In this document: piece after piece, positions 18,229 to 26,848 of the stretch
Position numbering within the stretch: the stretch's first letter is position 1
Layout: each line of letters begins with the position of its first letter
Source of the DNA: an uncultured Bacteroidales bacterium
GTDB taxonomy: Bacteria; Bacteroidota; Bacteroidia; Bacteroidales; UBA932
DNA length: 64,000 nt
Reading direction: 5' to 3'
NCBI GenBank assembly: GCA_944323785.1
Contig: CALUTU010000010.1
Coordinates: 1-64,000, forward strand
Notes under the pieces: generated by a model
The model's input: the letters and a program-made list of their open reading frames with translations, nothing else
Told to the model about the DNA's origin: nothing
Databases searched by the model: none
Made by a program: the position numbers and the translations under genes

Positions 18229-19560
18229 ATGAACAGAGAATTGGAAAACAGGCTGTACGATGCATTTGTCTCCAGCAGCGGGGTCTCTACCGACAGCCGC
18301 AGGATAGAGAGCGGAGCGATGTTCTTCGCTTTGCGCGGAGACAATTTTGACGGGAACCGGTTTGCTCAGCCGGCCTTGGACAAGGGTGCGGTGTATGCGG
18401 TGGTGTCCCGGGACAGCGGGTTTGCCGACGGCGGCAGGTTCATAGTGGTGGACGACACTTTGGAGGCTTTGCAGGCTCTGGCCCGGATGCACCGTTCCCG
18501 TTTCCGCATACCCGTTATCGGCCTTACCGGGACCAACGGCAAGACTACCACGAAAGAGCTTCTTTGTTCCGTGCTCTCGGCAAGATACCGTGTGACCGCT
18601 ACGCAAGGCAATCTGAACAACCACATCGGGGTGCCGCTCACCTTGCTGCGCATTACGGAGCGGACAGAGGTGGCTGTGGTGGAGATGGGAGCCAATCATC
18701 CCGGAGAGATAGCCGCACTGGCTTCGATCGCGCTTCCGGATTACGGACTTATAACCAATGTCGGCAAGGCGCACATAGAGGGCTTCGGCTCTTTCGACGG
18801 AGTCAAGAGGGCAAAGGGAGAGCTGTATGACTATCTGCAGAGGACGGCGGATACCGCTTTCCTCAATGTGGATGACGACAATCTCTGTGCGATGGCCTCC
18901 CAGCGGCCTGACCTGTGGACTGTACGTTATGGAGTGGAGTCTGCGGGAGTGGAGATCCTGCCGGTGACTGCCGAAGAGCCTTATCTGAGACTGGATGTGC
19001 CGGACGGAGACGGAATGCTGCGTGTCAATACCAGGCTCATAGGCTCTTACAATGCTCCCAATGTGATGGCGGCCCTGTGTGTGGGACAGTATTTCGGCGT
19101 AGCCTTGAAGGATGCCGCTGCGGCTGTGGAGGCATACGTGCCCGCCAACCTCCGTTCGCAGCTGGAGCGGACGGAACGCAACCTGCTGGTGCTGGACACC
19201 TATAATGCCAATCCTTCAAGCATGAAAGCCTCGCTGGACAATTTCTCCGCATCGCGCTTTCCTCATAAGATGGTGATTTTAGGGCAGATGCTGGAACTCG
19301 GCCCGGATTCGTCGGATGAGCACCGGAGGGTTATAGATAGGGTGGCGGCCATGAAGGACTGTGAGAGAGCGGTCTTCGTAGGGGAGGAGTTTGAGAAAGC
19401 GGCGGCTGTATGTCCTGTGGCTGGGGATGCGCGTTTCAGGTTCTGCCATGATGTCGCTGAGGCCCGTGAGGTTCTTGGAAAAGAGCCGGCGGAAGGACTG
19501 TCAATATTGATGAAGGGCTCCAACGCTGTCGGTCTGCCTTCACTGAAAGATTTATTATAG
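18229..19560 (+). CDS. murF: UDP-N-acetylmuramoyl-tripeptide--D-alanyl-D-alanine ligase
   Basis: Adds D-Ala-D-Ala to the UDP-MurNAc tripeptide in the cytoplasm, the last soluble step of peptidoglycan precursor synthesis. An N-terminal domain with STDSRRIESGAMFFAL (UDP-substrate recognition) is followed by the ATP-binding loop GTNGKTTTKE (101-110), the Mur-ligase motifs EMGANHPGEI and TNVGKAHIEGFG, and the C-terminal domain with LDTYNANPSSMK. Length 443 is normal. I start at ATG 18229; an in-frame TTG lies two codons earlier. Confidence 0.94.
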   Translation: MNRELENRLYDAFVSSSGVSTDSRRIESGAMFFALRGDNFDGNRFAQPALDKGAVYAVVSRDSGFADGGRFIVVDDTLEALQALARMHRSRFRIPVIGLTGTNGKTTTKELLCSVLSARYRVTATQGNLNNHIGVPLTLLRITERTEVAVVEMGANHPGEIAALASIALPDYGLITNVGKAHIEGFGSFDGVKRAKGELYDYLQRTADTAFLNVDDDNLCAMASQRPDLWTVRYGVESAGVEILPVTAEEPYLRLDVPDGDGMLRVNTRLIGSYNAPNVMAALCVGQYFGVALKDAAAAVEAYVPANLRSQLERTERNLLVLDTYNANPSSMKASLDNFSASRFPHKMVILGQMLELGPDSSDEHRRVIDRVAAMKDCERAVFVGEEFEKAAAVCPVAGDARFRFCHDVAEAREVLGKEPAEGLSILMKGSNAVGLPSLKDLL

Positions 19561-19572
19561 GTACGGCTGATT

Positions 19573-20595
19573 ATGTCCTCAACTGCTGTTGTCATACTCA
19601 ATTGGAACGGAAAGGATTTCATGAAGAAATTCATTCCGCAGATACTGTCACGTACTTACTTTTCAGGCGGTTCTGCCCTGTATGTGGCCGACAACGGTTC
19701 TCAGGACGGGTCTGTGGAATGGCTCAGGGAGACGTGGCCGGACGGGGAGGTTAGACTTATCTGCTTTGACCGCAACTACGGCTTTACGGGAGGTTACAAC
19801 CGGGCCTTTGCGGAGATTGAACGCTCCGGGGCGAAGTTTGACTACTATCTGCTGCTCAATTCGGATATAGAGGTTACGGACGGCTGGCTCGGGGAACTGG
19901 AGCGTTTTATGGACTCGCATCCACGCTGCGGAGCATGTGCGCCCAAGATTCTCAGCTATGACCGCAGGACGATGTTCGAACATGCCGGAGCCTGCGGCGG
20001 ATATGTGGACAGGTGGTATTTCCCTTACTGCCGGGGCCGTATTCTTTCAAAGGTAGAGGAGGACATGGGACAGTACGATACTCCGTGCCGGGTGTTCTGG
20101 GCTTCCGGTGCCGCTCTTATGGTCCGCTCCGGGCTATGGAAGCAGTCAGGAGGGCTGGATGAGTCGTTTTTCGCGCACATGGAGGAGATAGACCTGTGCT
20201 GGAGGGCTCAGCTTGCCGGCTGGGAGATATGGGCGGTGCCTTCTTCCAGGGTCTATCATGTCGGGGGAGGAACTTTGCCCAACAACTCGCCCCGCAAGCT
20301 GTACCTCAATTTCCGCAACAACCTCCTGATGATGTACAAGAATCTTCCGGACGGTGCCCGTGGGCGGATAGTGCTGTCCAGGATGTGCATAGACGGTATT
20401 ATCGCCTGCCTGTATCTTCTGGCGGGAAAGATGTCGTTTTTCAAGGCTGTCATCAAGGCTCACAGGGACTTCCGCAGTATGCGCCGGAGTGTGGTCAGGA
20501 CAGTCGCGGCATGTTCTGTGACGCGCCCGAAAGTCACTATGGTGGCCCTGGCGTTGAAAGGATTCAGATATCCTGACGGAAAAATTGGAGATTGA
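19573..20595 (+). CDS. family 2 glycosyltransferase (rhamnosyltransferase-like)
   Basis: A GT-A-fold glycosyltransferase of 340 residues, probably making a cell-surface glycan. The N-terminal motif AVVILNWNGK, the DNGSQDGS nucleotide-sugar site and the metal-binding motif LLNSDIEV (DxD equivalent NSD) are present, as is the acceptor-side MEEIDLCWRAQLAGW typical of the WbbL/rhamnosyltransferase branch. The C-terminal 90 residues include an amphipathic/hydrophobic helix that may attach it to the membrane. It follows murF by 12 bases. Donor and acceptor cannot be deduced. Confidence 0.85.
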   Translation: MSSTAVVILNWNGKDFMKKFIPQILSRTYFSGGSALYVADNGSQDGSVEWLRETWPDGEVRLICFDRNYGFTGGYNRAFAEIERSGAKFDYYLLLNSDIEVTDGWLGELERFMDSHPRCGACAPKILSYDRRTMFEHAGACGGYVDRWYFPYCRGRILSKVEEDMGQYDTPCRVFWASGAALMVRSGLWKQSGGLDESFFAHMEEIDLCWRAQLAGWEIWAVPSSRVYHVGGGTLPNNSPRKLYLNFRNNLLMMYKNLPDGARGRIVLSRMCIDGIIACLYLLAGKMSFFKAVIKAHRDFRSMRRSVVRTVAACSVTRPKVTMVALALKGFRYPDGKIGD

Positions 20596-20614
20596 GGATA
20601 TTATATTACTTTTG
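20584..20614 (+). promoter_or_regulatory. promoter of the [FeFe] hydrogenase gene
   Basis: ATTG (20584-20587), 19 bases, then TACTTTTG (20607-20614) fits the Bacteroidota consensus and lies 35 bases before the ATG. It overlaps the end of the glycosyltransferase gene. Confidence 0.5.
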
Positions 20615-20649
20615 CAGCGTTTTTGTAACAACATATTATAACCTATTTT

Positions 20650-22131
20650 ATGGCTTTTACTAACAATGTGATGATCGTGCGCCACAAACTGCTGGCGATG
20701 ATGGTTAATAAGTGGAAACAGGACAAACTCTGCACAGATATAGATCGGCTGCCTATAGAGCTGAGTCCGCGCAGGTCCGAGGTGCTGGGCAGATGCTGCG
20801 TCCATAAGGAGAGAGCGGTATGGAAATACAAGATGTTCCCCCTGCTGGGTTACGACATGAACGACGAGAAGGACGAGCTGACACCTCTGTCGGACTACGC
20901 CCGCCGGGTGGTCAATAGGGAAAGAGAGCAGAAGGACAATATCATGTGCGTGATTGACGAGGCCTGCTCATCTTGCGTGAAGACCAACTATGAGATTACC
21001 AATCTCTGCCGCGGATGTGTGGCCCGCAGCTGCTCCATGAACTGTCCCAAGCACGCCATCACCCATGACAAGAAGAATCACGGTCAGGCTGTGATAGATC
21101 ACGATCTCTGCATCAACTGCGGAAAGTGCTATCAGAGCTGCCCTTATCATGCTATAGTATATGTTCCCGTGCCCTGCGAGGAGGCCTGCCCTGTAAAGGC
21201 TATTTCCAAGGATGAGTACGGAGTGGAGCATATCGATGAGAGCAAGTGTATCTATTGCGGAAAGTGCCTGAACGCATGTCCTTTCGGCGCTATATTCGAG
21301 ATATCTCAGGTCTTCGATGTGCTGAACAGCATCCAGGACGGAGAGTCTGTGGTGGCTATGGTGGCTCCTTCTATCCTCGGTCAGTTCAATACCACTAAGG
21401 AGAAACTTTACGGTGCCATCAAGGCCATCGGCTTTTCGGCAGTGGTAGAGGTCGCCGAGGGTGCCATGCTCACAGTCTCCAACGAGGCTGTCGAGCTTAA
21501 GGAAAAGCTGCAGGAAGGTCAGCCTTTCATGACCACCAGCTGCTGCCCTTCATATATCCAGCTCGTCAGGAAGCATATTCCGGATATGGCTCCGTTCGTG
21601 TCGGCATCCGGATCTCCGATGTACTACAGTGCCCAGGTCATCAAGGAAAAGTTTCCCGATGCCAAGCAGGTGTTCATCGGCCCGTGCATAGCAAAGCGTA
21701 AGGAGGCCAAGGAGAATCCCAATGTGGATTACGTCATGACATTCGAGGAACTCGGAAGCGTCTTCTCCGGTTATGAGATAGATTTCGACAAGGTAGAGCC
21801 TTATCATGTGGAATATCTCTCCGTCAAGGAGGCTCACGCTTTCGGACAGAGCGGAGGAGTCGCCGGCGCAGTGCAGTCGTTCCTCGGGGAGAATGTCAAC
21901 TTCCTCAAGGTGGCCGGCATGGACAAGAAGAACATCGCCCTGCTCAAGAGCTACGCGAAGACCAAGAAGGCTCCGGCCCAGTTCCTGGAGATGATGGTAT
22001 GTCCGGACGGCTGTATATCCGGCCCCTGCACCTACAACGATGCTGCCGCCGGCAAGAAACAGTACAACACCGAGCTGGACACCATCGACGACACCTACGC
22101 CTCCCGCCGCGAGGCCCCTAAGACCGAATAA
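20650..22131 (+). CDS. monomeric [FeFe] hydrogenase with N-terminal ferredoxin-like clusters
   Basis: Catalyses reversible proton reduction to H2, most likely disposing of ferredoxin electrons in fermentation. The 493-residue protein has an N-terminal Cys-rich region (CVIDEACSSC, CRGCVARSCSMNCP) and two 4Fe-4S motifs (CINCGKCYQSCP, 154-165; CIYCGKCLNACP, 200-211). The H-cluster domain carries L1 TTSCCPSY (C298 as proton-transfer Cys, C299 as ligand), L2 GPCIAKRKE (C346) and L3 EMMVCPDGCISGPC (C451, C455). These differ from classical clostridial enzymes in Tyr after CCPS, Gly for Met in L2 and GPC in place of GGG in L3, and fit the less-studied group B type seen in Bacteroidota. Maturases HydE, HydF and HydG are not in this window. 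Confidence 0.9.
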   Translation: MAFTNNVMIVRHKLLAMMVNKWKQDKLCTDIDRLPIELSPRRSEVLGRCCVHKERAVWKYKMFPLLGYDMNDEKDELTPLSDYARRVVNREREQKDNIMCVIDEACSSCVKTNYEITNLCRGCVARSCSMNCPKHAITHDKKNHGQAVIDHDLCINCGKCYQSCPYHAIVYVPVPCEEACPVKAISKDEYGVEHIDESKCIYCGKCLNACPFGAIFEISQVFDVLNSIQDGESVVAMVAPSILGQFNTTKEKLYGAIKAIGFSAVVEVAEGAMLTVSNEAVELKEKLQEGQPFMTTSCCPSYIQLVRKHIPDMAPFVSASGSPMYYSAQVIKEKFPDAKQVFIGPCIAKRKEAKENPNVDYVMTFEELGSVFSGYEIDFDKVEPYHVEYLSVKEAHAFGQSGGVAGAVQSFLGENVNFLKVAGMDKKNIALLKSYAKTKKAPAQFLEMMVCPDGCISGPCTYNDAAAGKKQYNTELDTIDDTYASRREAPKTE

Positions 22132-22151
22132 TATTTGGAGAGTATAAAGCC

Positions 22152-22187
22152 AAAGGCCCTGGTTGCCAATGTGCGGCCAGGGCCTTT
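22152..22187. terminator. bidirectional terminator, hydrogenase / nucleotidyltransferase
   Basis: AAAGGCCCTGG (22152-22162) pairs perfectly with CCAGGGCCTTT (22177-22187) across a 14-base loop. It lies between convergent genes, with TTTT on the plus side. Confidence 0.8.
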
Positions 22188-22200
22188 TATGGTGAGAGGG

Positions 22201-23115
22201 TTATTTCCAGAGGTGCTCAGGGTAGATGCCTGCGTTTATCAGCTGGCGGATGCGGCTGACTACGTAGGGACGGTCCTCCTTGTAGGTGACACCGAACCAC
22301 TGGGCATCGCTGTTGAGTACTTTGAGGCTGGCTTTGCCCTCGTTTATGAGCTGGTTGACGCACAGAGGGATGAAGAATTCGGCCTTGGGGTTGGCCATGT
22401 TGGCCGGGTCGGAGAGGAACTTCTTAAAGAGACGTTCAGACTCGTCGAAAAAGTCCGGGGTGAATCCGAACAGGTTCATGGAAACGACGGTGTTCTCGTC
22501 CAGGGGATGCAGGCCGTCCCCGTCCTTGTACATGATGCGGCCGTCCTCCATACGCTGAATCGCAGTGCGCTCTACTATTGAGACTAGATTGCCGTCAGCA
22601 TTGACGGAGCACTCTCCGCGGGACACAGTGCCGTAGTCGGAGAGGGTGTTGTGCAGATTGTAGCCGACCATGGAGTACTTGCCGGTCTGTCCGTCTACGC
22701 TGCGCAGGTAGTCGGCCAGTACGGTGTAGCCTTCACGGCCGTAGAAGTCATCGGAGTTGATGACGGCGAAGGGAGTGCTGACTACAGGAGCGGCCATCAT
22801 TACGGCGTGACATGTGCCCCAGGGTTTCTCGCGGCCCTCCGGTACTGAGAAACCATCGGGCAGGTATTCGAGTTCCTGAAAGACGAACTCAATCTCAACC
22901 TTTCCGCCGAAATGCTCCGGTGTGAATATCTCTCGGAAAGCCTTTTCAAATGAGTGGCGGATGATGAACACTACTTTGCCGAATCCAGCCCGTACGGCAT
23001 CGTAAATCGAGTAATCTATGATGGCCTCACCGTTGGGACCGACTCCGTCCATCTGCTTGAGGGAGCCGTAGCGGGAACCCATGCCCGCCGCCAATACTAC
23101 TAATGTCGGTTTCAT
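22201..23115 (-). CDS. NDP-sugar/choline-type nucleotidyltransferase
   Basis: A 304-residue nucleotidyltransferase of the sugar-nucleotide pyrophosphorylase fold. It opens with LVVLAAGMGSRYGSLKQ, the G-x-G-x-R signature that binds the nucleotide, and has the metal-binding NSDDFYG and the later ERTAIQR segment. It would activate a phosphorylated sugar or similar molecule with NTP for surface-glycan or phospholipid synthesis. The related Bacteroidota proteins are usually left as nucleotidyltransferase family, and the substrate cannot be specified. It stands alone between two terminator-like hairpins. Confidence 0.8.
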   Translation of the reverse strand: MKPTLVVLAAGMGSRYGSLKQMDGVGPNGEAIIDYSIYDAVRAGFGKVVFIIRHSFEKAFREIFTPEHFGGKVEIEFVFQELEYLPDGFSVPEGREKPWGTCHAVMMAAPVVSTPFAVINSDDFYGREGYTVLADYLRSVDGQTGKYSMVGYNLHNTLSDYGTVSRGECSVNADGNLVSIVERTAIQRMEDGRIMYKDGDGLHPLDENTVVSMNLFGFTPDFFDESERLFKKFLSDPANMANPKAEFFIPLCVNQLINEGKASLKVLNSDAQWFGVTYKEDRPYVVSRIRQLINAGIYPEHLWK

Positions 23116-23190
23116 ATGTGCAATCTTGATACGTTATCAGGGAACACTGTAAATGGTTAAATGGTTGAAACTCAGTCTGTTTAAAAATAG

Positions 23191-23233
23191 AAAGGTGCCG
23201 TGTCCAGGTTTCAAAAGGCAACGTGGCACCTTT
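23191..23233 (-). terminator. hairpin terminator after the serine operon
   Basis: AAAGGTGCC (23191-23199) pairs with GGCACCTTT (23225-23233). On the minus strand it is followed by CTATTTTTAAAC. Both flanking genes run on the minus strand, so it should end transcription of serC-serA-DUF1015. The plus side also has a T-run. Confidence 0.6.
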
Positions 23234-23301
23234 TTGAATCGTATTAATCTGATTATTAAGACATTGGTAAATAAAGCCAATCCCGCGCGTTATATAAAAG
23301 A

Positions 23302-23331
23302 GGCCGTAACGGATATACATCAATTACGGCC
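23302..23331. other. second inverted repeat in the intergenic region 23116-23418
   Basis: GGCCGTAA (23302-23309) and TTACGGCC (23324-23331) form a perfect 8-bp stem with a 14-base loop. It could be an auxiliary terminator or an operator. The rest of this 300-base gap holds no gene, tRNA or motif that I recognise. Confidence 0.4.
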
Positions 23332-23418
23332 CCTAAATCAAAGTGCATAAGGTGTGTCAGAGTCGGTAAACCGCAAGGCATCGCAGCTGTTTGCCTGCTA
23401 TGACGCGCCGCACCGTAA

Positions 23419-24663
23419 TTATCGCTCCAGCTTATGGATAGCCAGTCCGCTCCTGAGCTTAGGCTCGAACCAGGTAGTCTTGGGAGGCATGATGTTGCCT
23501 GTATCGGCTATCCTGATGAGCTGCTTCATGGATACTGGATACAGGGCGAAAGCCGCTGCCATCTCGCCTGAGTCAACTCTCTTCTTGAGCTCTCCGAGTC
23601 CACGGATACCGCCTACGAAATCAATACGTTTCGAAGTGCGGAGATCCTTGATGTCGAGGAGCTTGTCGAAGATGAGGTTGGAGCAGATGGTGACATCGAG
23701 TCCACCGATGGGATCGTTGTCATCGTATGTGCCCTTCTTGGCTGTCATTGAGTACCAGTGTCCACCGAGGTACATCGAGAAGTTGTGCAGGTTCTTGGGC
23801 TTGTATATGTCTGTACCCATGTCCTTGATCTCGAAGTCCTCGCCAAGTTTATCGAGGAACTGCTCGGGAGTCATGCCGTTGAGATCCTTTACAACGCGGT
23901 TGTAGTCGATGATCTTGAGGTGGCTCTCAGGGAATACCACTGCCATGAAGTAGTTGTACTCCTCAGTTCCGTTGTGGTTGGGGTTCTGACGGCGTTTCTC
24001 CTCACCTACGAGAGCAGCTGCGGCGGTCCTGTGGTGACCGTCTGCTACGTAGAAGGCAGGGATGGTAGAGAATATCTCTGTTATCCTTTTGATGTCCTCA
24101 TCGTTGTCTATTACCCAGAAATGGTGTCCAAAACCGTCGTCCTCAGCTACGAAGTCATATTCGGGCTTGCCGTCAGTGTACTTCTTCACGATAGCATTGA
24201 TCTCGGTGTTGTCAGGGTATGCGAAGAATACGGGCTCGATGTTGGCGTTCTGGATACGGACGTGGATCATACGGTCCTCTTCCTTGTCCTTGCGGGTGAG
24301 CTCATGCTTCTTGATCTTACCTGTCATGTAGTCCTCAACGTTGGCACAGAGCACGATACCGTACTGGGTACGGCCGTTCATGGTCTGGGCGTAGACATAG
24401 TAGCACTCCTTCTTGTCCTGCACGAGCCAGCCTTTTTCCTGCCATTTCTTGAAGTTCTCGACAGCCTTGTCATAGGCCTGCTGTGAGTGCTCGTCGATGA
24501 TGGGGTCGAAGTCGATCTCGGGCTTGGTGATGTGAAGGAGGGACTTCTCGCCTGCCTCAGCCTTGGCTTCCTGGGAGTTGAGCACGTCGTACGGACGGGC
24601 GGCCACTTCCTTTACGATGGCCTTGGGAGGGCGGATAGCTGCGAAAGGTTTTACTTTTACCAT
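23419..24663 (-). CDS. DUF1015 family protein
   Basis: A 414-residue soluble protein of the DUF1015 family, with no established function. Visible conserved motifs are VKPFAAIRPP at the start, ARPYDVLNSQEA, the histidine-rich YVADGHHRTAAAA (about 205-217, a plausible metal or nucleotide site), and IRIADTGNIMPPKTTWFEPKLRSGL at the end, shortened here to NIMPPKTTWFEPK. It begins 19 bases after serA with no terminator between, so it belongs to the serine operon. The same neighbourhood is familiar in other Bacteroidota, which suggests a link to serine or phosphoserine metabolism, by association only. Confidence 0.85.
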   Translation of the reverse strand: MVKVKPFAAIRPPKAIVKEVAARPYDVLNSQEAKAEAGEKSLLHITKPEIDFDPIIDEHSQQAYDKAVENFKKWQEKGWLVQDKKECYYVYAQTMNGRTQYGIVLCANVEDYMTGKIKKHELTRKDKEEDRMIHVRIQNANIEPVFFAYPDNTEINAIVKKYTDGKPEYDFVAEDDGFGHHFWVIDNDEDIKRITEIFSTIPAFYVADGHHRTAAAALVGEEKRRQNPNHNGTEEYNYFMAVVFPESHLKIIDYNRVVKDLNGMTPEQFLDKLGEDFEIKDMGTDIYKPKNLHNFSMYLGGHWYSMTAKKGTYDDNDPIGGLDVTICSNLIFDKLLDIKDLRTSKRIDFVGGIRGLGELKKRVDSGEMAAAFALYPVSMKQLIRIADTGNIMPPKTTWFEPKLRSGLAIHKLER

Positions 24664-24682
24664 ATTGTTTCTCTCCTATTGA

Positions 24683-25603
24683 CTATTTGTTTACCTGGAA
24701 CTTGCGGTTGCCTGTGGCGAAGAAGTCGCAGATCTGGTTGGCTGCTGCTACTCCCGCGTTGATATTGGCCTCGGCGGTCTCGGCTCCCATCTTCTTGGGG
24801 GTGGCGAAGACTCTCTTGCCGAACTTCTCGTTGAGCTCTGCCTGGTTGGTGGCGGCGATATCTGTGATGTACTTCAGGTCCTGTCTCTCCTCGAGTACCT
24901 TTACGAGTTCTGGCTCGTTGATGACTTCCTTGCGGGCGGTGTTCACGAGGCAGCCTCCCTTAGGCATTCTGGACAGAAGTGCGTAGCCGATAGAGTTCTT
25001 TGTCTCATTGGTGGCAGGAATGTGCAGGGACACGAAGTCGCTCTTTGCATAGAGGTCCTCGAGTGAGGCGGCTACCTCGACTCCTTCAGCCTGAATCTTC
25101 TCAGCGGGAACGAAGGGGTCAAAGGCCATGATCTTCATGCCGAAGCTCTTTGCGTGAGCGGCTACCAGACGGCCGACATTGCCGTAAGCCTGGATACCGA
25201 GGGTCTTGCCCTTGAGCTCTGAGCCTGTGCCCGGAGTGAACTGGTTACGTGAGATGTAGATCATCATGCCGATAGCGAGTTCGGCCACGGCGTTGGAGTT
25301 CTGGCCGGGAGTGTTCATGGCCACGATGCCTCTCTCGGTGCAGGCTGCCAGGTCGAGGTTGTCATAACCGGCGCCGGCGCGGACTACTATCTTCAGCTTG
25401 GGTGCGGCAGCAATGACTTCCTTGGTTACCTTGTCGGAACGCACGATAAGAGCGTCTGCATCGGCTACGGCTGCATAAAGGTCTTTGACATCAGTGTATT
25501 TCTCAAGAGTTGCAAGCTCATGACCGCCTTTCTCCACGATTTCGCGGATCTGGTCGACGGCTACCTTTGAGAAAGGTTTCTCGGTTGCTACTAAAACTTT
25601 CAT
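24683..25603 (-). CDS. serA: D-3-phosphoglycerate dehydrogenase, short lysine-type
   Basis: Oxidises 3-phosphoglycerate to 3-phosphohydroxypyruvate with NAD, the first step of serine synthesis. At 306 residues it has no ACT or ASB regulatory domain. The cofactor-binding loop is LGIQAYGNVGR (135-145), with Gln at a place usually occupied by Gly, and the catalytic Arg is in NTARKE (Arg224). Where most enzymes have TPHIGAST, this one reads TPKKMGAET, so a lysine (270 or 271) replaces the catalytic histidine. That matches the type III lysine enzymes known from Bacteroides and Entamoeba. Serine feedback inhibition is unlikely without an ACT domain. Confidence 0.93.
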   Translation of the reverse strand: MKVLVATEKPFSKVAVDQIREIVEKGGHELATLEKYTDVKDLYAAVADADALIVRSDKVTKEVIAAAPKLKIVVRAGAGYDNLDLAACTERGIVAMNTPGQNSNAVAELAIGMMIYISRNQFTPGTGSELKGKTLGIQAYGNVGRLVAAHAKSFGMKIMAFDPFVPAEKIQAEGVEVAASLEDLYAKSDFVSLHIPATNETKNSIGYALLSRMPKGGCLVNTARKEVINEPELVKVLEERQDLKYITDIAATNQAELNEKFGKRVFATPKKMGAETAEANINAGVAAANQICDFFATGNRKFQVNK

Positions 25604-25647
25604 TGTGAATATTTTAAAGTGTTGATTATAAACTATTGAAAAAACCG

Positions 25648-25687
25648 AACCCCGGCAGTCCGGTTATGATGTGGATATGCCGGGGTT
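25648..25687 (-). terminator. terminator or attenuator between serC and serA
   Basis: TGCCGGGGTT/AACCCCGGCA forms a perfect 10-bp stem (25678-25687 with 25648-25657). On the minus strand it is followed by CGGTTTTTTC. It lies inside the serine cluster and could reduce serA expression relative to serC or separate two transcripts. Confidence 0.65.
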
Positions 25688-25698
25688 GCGGAGTTTAA

Positions 25699-26772
25699 TT
25701 ATTTGTGCATCTTCTCGAACTCCTGCATGCAGGCGATCAGAGCCTCTACTGCCTCGATAGGGCAGGCGTTGTAGATGGAGGCGCGGAATCCGCCTACTGA
25801 GCGGTGGCCCTTGATACCTACCATGCCTTTCTCTTTTGCGAATGCGAGGAACTCGTCCTGGAGGTCCTCATGGCCGGGAGCCATTACGAAGCATACGTTC
25901 ATCAGTGAACGGTCCTCCTTGGCGGCTGTACCTACGAAGAGTGAGTTGCGGTCGATCTCGTCATAGAGCATGCCGGCTTTCTTCTTGTTGAGCTCGTACA
26001 TGGCCTTTACACCACCCTGAGCCTTAACCCACTTCAGGGTCTCGGTCATAACGAAGATGGAGAACACAGGAGGAGTGTTGAACATGGACTCACCCTCGAT
26101 GTGTGTGCGGTAGTCGAGCATGGTGGGCAGATAACGGGATACCTTGCCGAGAATCTCGTCCTTAACGATAACGAATACTACTCCGGCAGGACCTACGTTC
26201 TTCTGGGCACCTCCGTAGATCAGAGCATACTTCGAAATGTCCACGGGACGGCTCATGATATCGGATGACATATCGGCTACGAGGGGCACGGGGCAGTCCA
26301 TATCCTCATGAATCTCAGTGCCCTTGATGGTGTTGTTGGTGGTGATGTGGAAATAGTCGAGGTCTGTGGGAATCTCGTATCCCTTAGGGATGTAGGTGTA
26401 GTTCTTGTCAGCTGAGGAAGCCACAGCATAGGCGTTGCCGATACCCTTGGCCTCTTTCAGGGCTTTCTTTGCCCATACGCCTGTCTCCAGGTAGCCGGCC
26501 TTGTTCTCGAGAAGGTTCATGGCCACATAGAGGAACTGGAGGGATGCACCGCCGCCCAGGAAGAGGACGCTGTATCCTTCAGGAATGTTGAGGAGCTCTT
26601 TCCAGAGAGAACGGCACTCGTCCATAACGGCCTCCCACTCCTTGCTTCTGTGAGACACTTCTATTACGGACATTCCTGTACCCTTAAAGTCTTTGAGGGC
26701 CTCGATAGCCGCTTCGATAGCCGGTTTGGGCAGAACGCAGGGACCGGCGTTGAAATTATAAGCTTTTTTCAT
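25699..26772 (-). CDS. serC: phosphoserine aminotransferase
   Basis: A PLP enzyme converting 3-phosphohydroxypyruvate and glutamate into phosphoserine; it can also serve pyridoxine synthesis. The 357-residue protein begins [11 protein letters not shown], has the phosphate-binding HRSKEW, the PLP-site GGGASLQF (73-80), and the Schiff-base lysine in [11 protein letters not shown] (Lys191). The length is standard. It is first in the minus-strand cluster with serA and the DUF1015 gene, though a strong hairpin separates it from serA. Confidence 0.95.
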   Translation of the reverse strand: MKKAYNFNAGPCVLPKPAIEAAIEALKDFKGTGMSVIEVSHRSKEWEAVMDECRSLWKELLNIPEGYSVLFLGGGASLQFLYVAMNLLENKAGYLETGVWAKKALKEAKGIGNAYAVASSADKNYTYIPKGYEIPTDLDYFHITTNNTIKGTEIHEDMDCPVPLVADMSSDIMSRPVDISKYALIYGGAQKNVGPAGVVFVIVKDEILGKVSRYLPTMLDYRTHIEGESMFNTPPVFSIFVMTETLKWVKAQGGVKAMYELNKKKAGMLYDEIDRNSLFVGTAAKEDRSLMNVCFVMAPGHEDLQDEFLAFAKEKGMVGIKGHRSVGGFRASIYNACPIEAVEALIACMQEFEKMHK

Positions 26773-26813
26773 ATTGTAAAAATTGTTAAAAATGTTTAAT
26801 CGTTATTAAGCGA

Positions 26814-26821
26814 CAAAGTTA
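26814..26821 (-). promoter_or_regulatory. -7 box of serC
   Basis: On the minus strand TAACTTTG (26821-26814) lies 41 bases before the serC ATG. A matching -33 box is only approximate (ATTG). Confidence 0.45.
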
Positions 26822-26848
26822 CAAAATATTTGTGACAATGGGTAAAAA

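Noticed and set aside
20596-20649. A riboswitch ahead of the hydrogenase, or ahead of serC, metG or pyrB
   Set aside because: The leaders are short and show no conserved riboswitch elements; they contain only promoter-like sequence.
23758-24486. A 242-codon hydrophobic-looking frame on the plus strand
   Set aside because: It is antisense to DUF1015, and the Val/Leu richness comes from the complementary strand of Asp/Lys codons.
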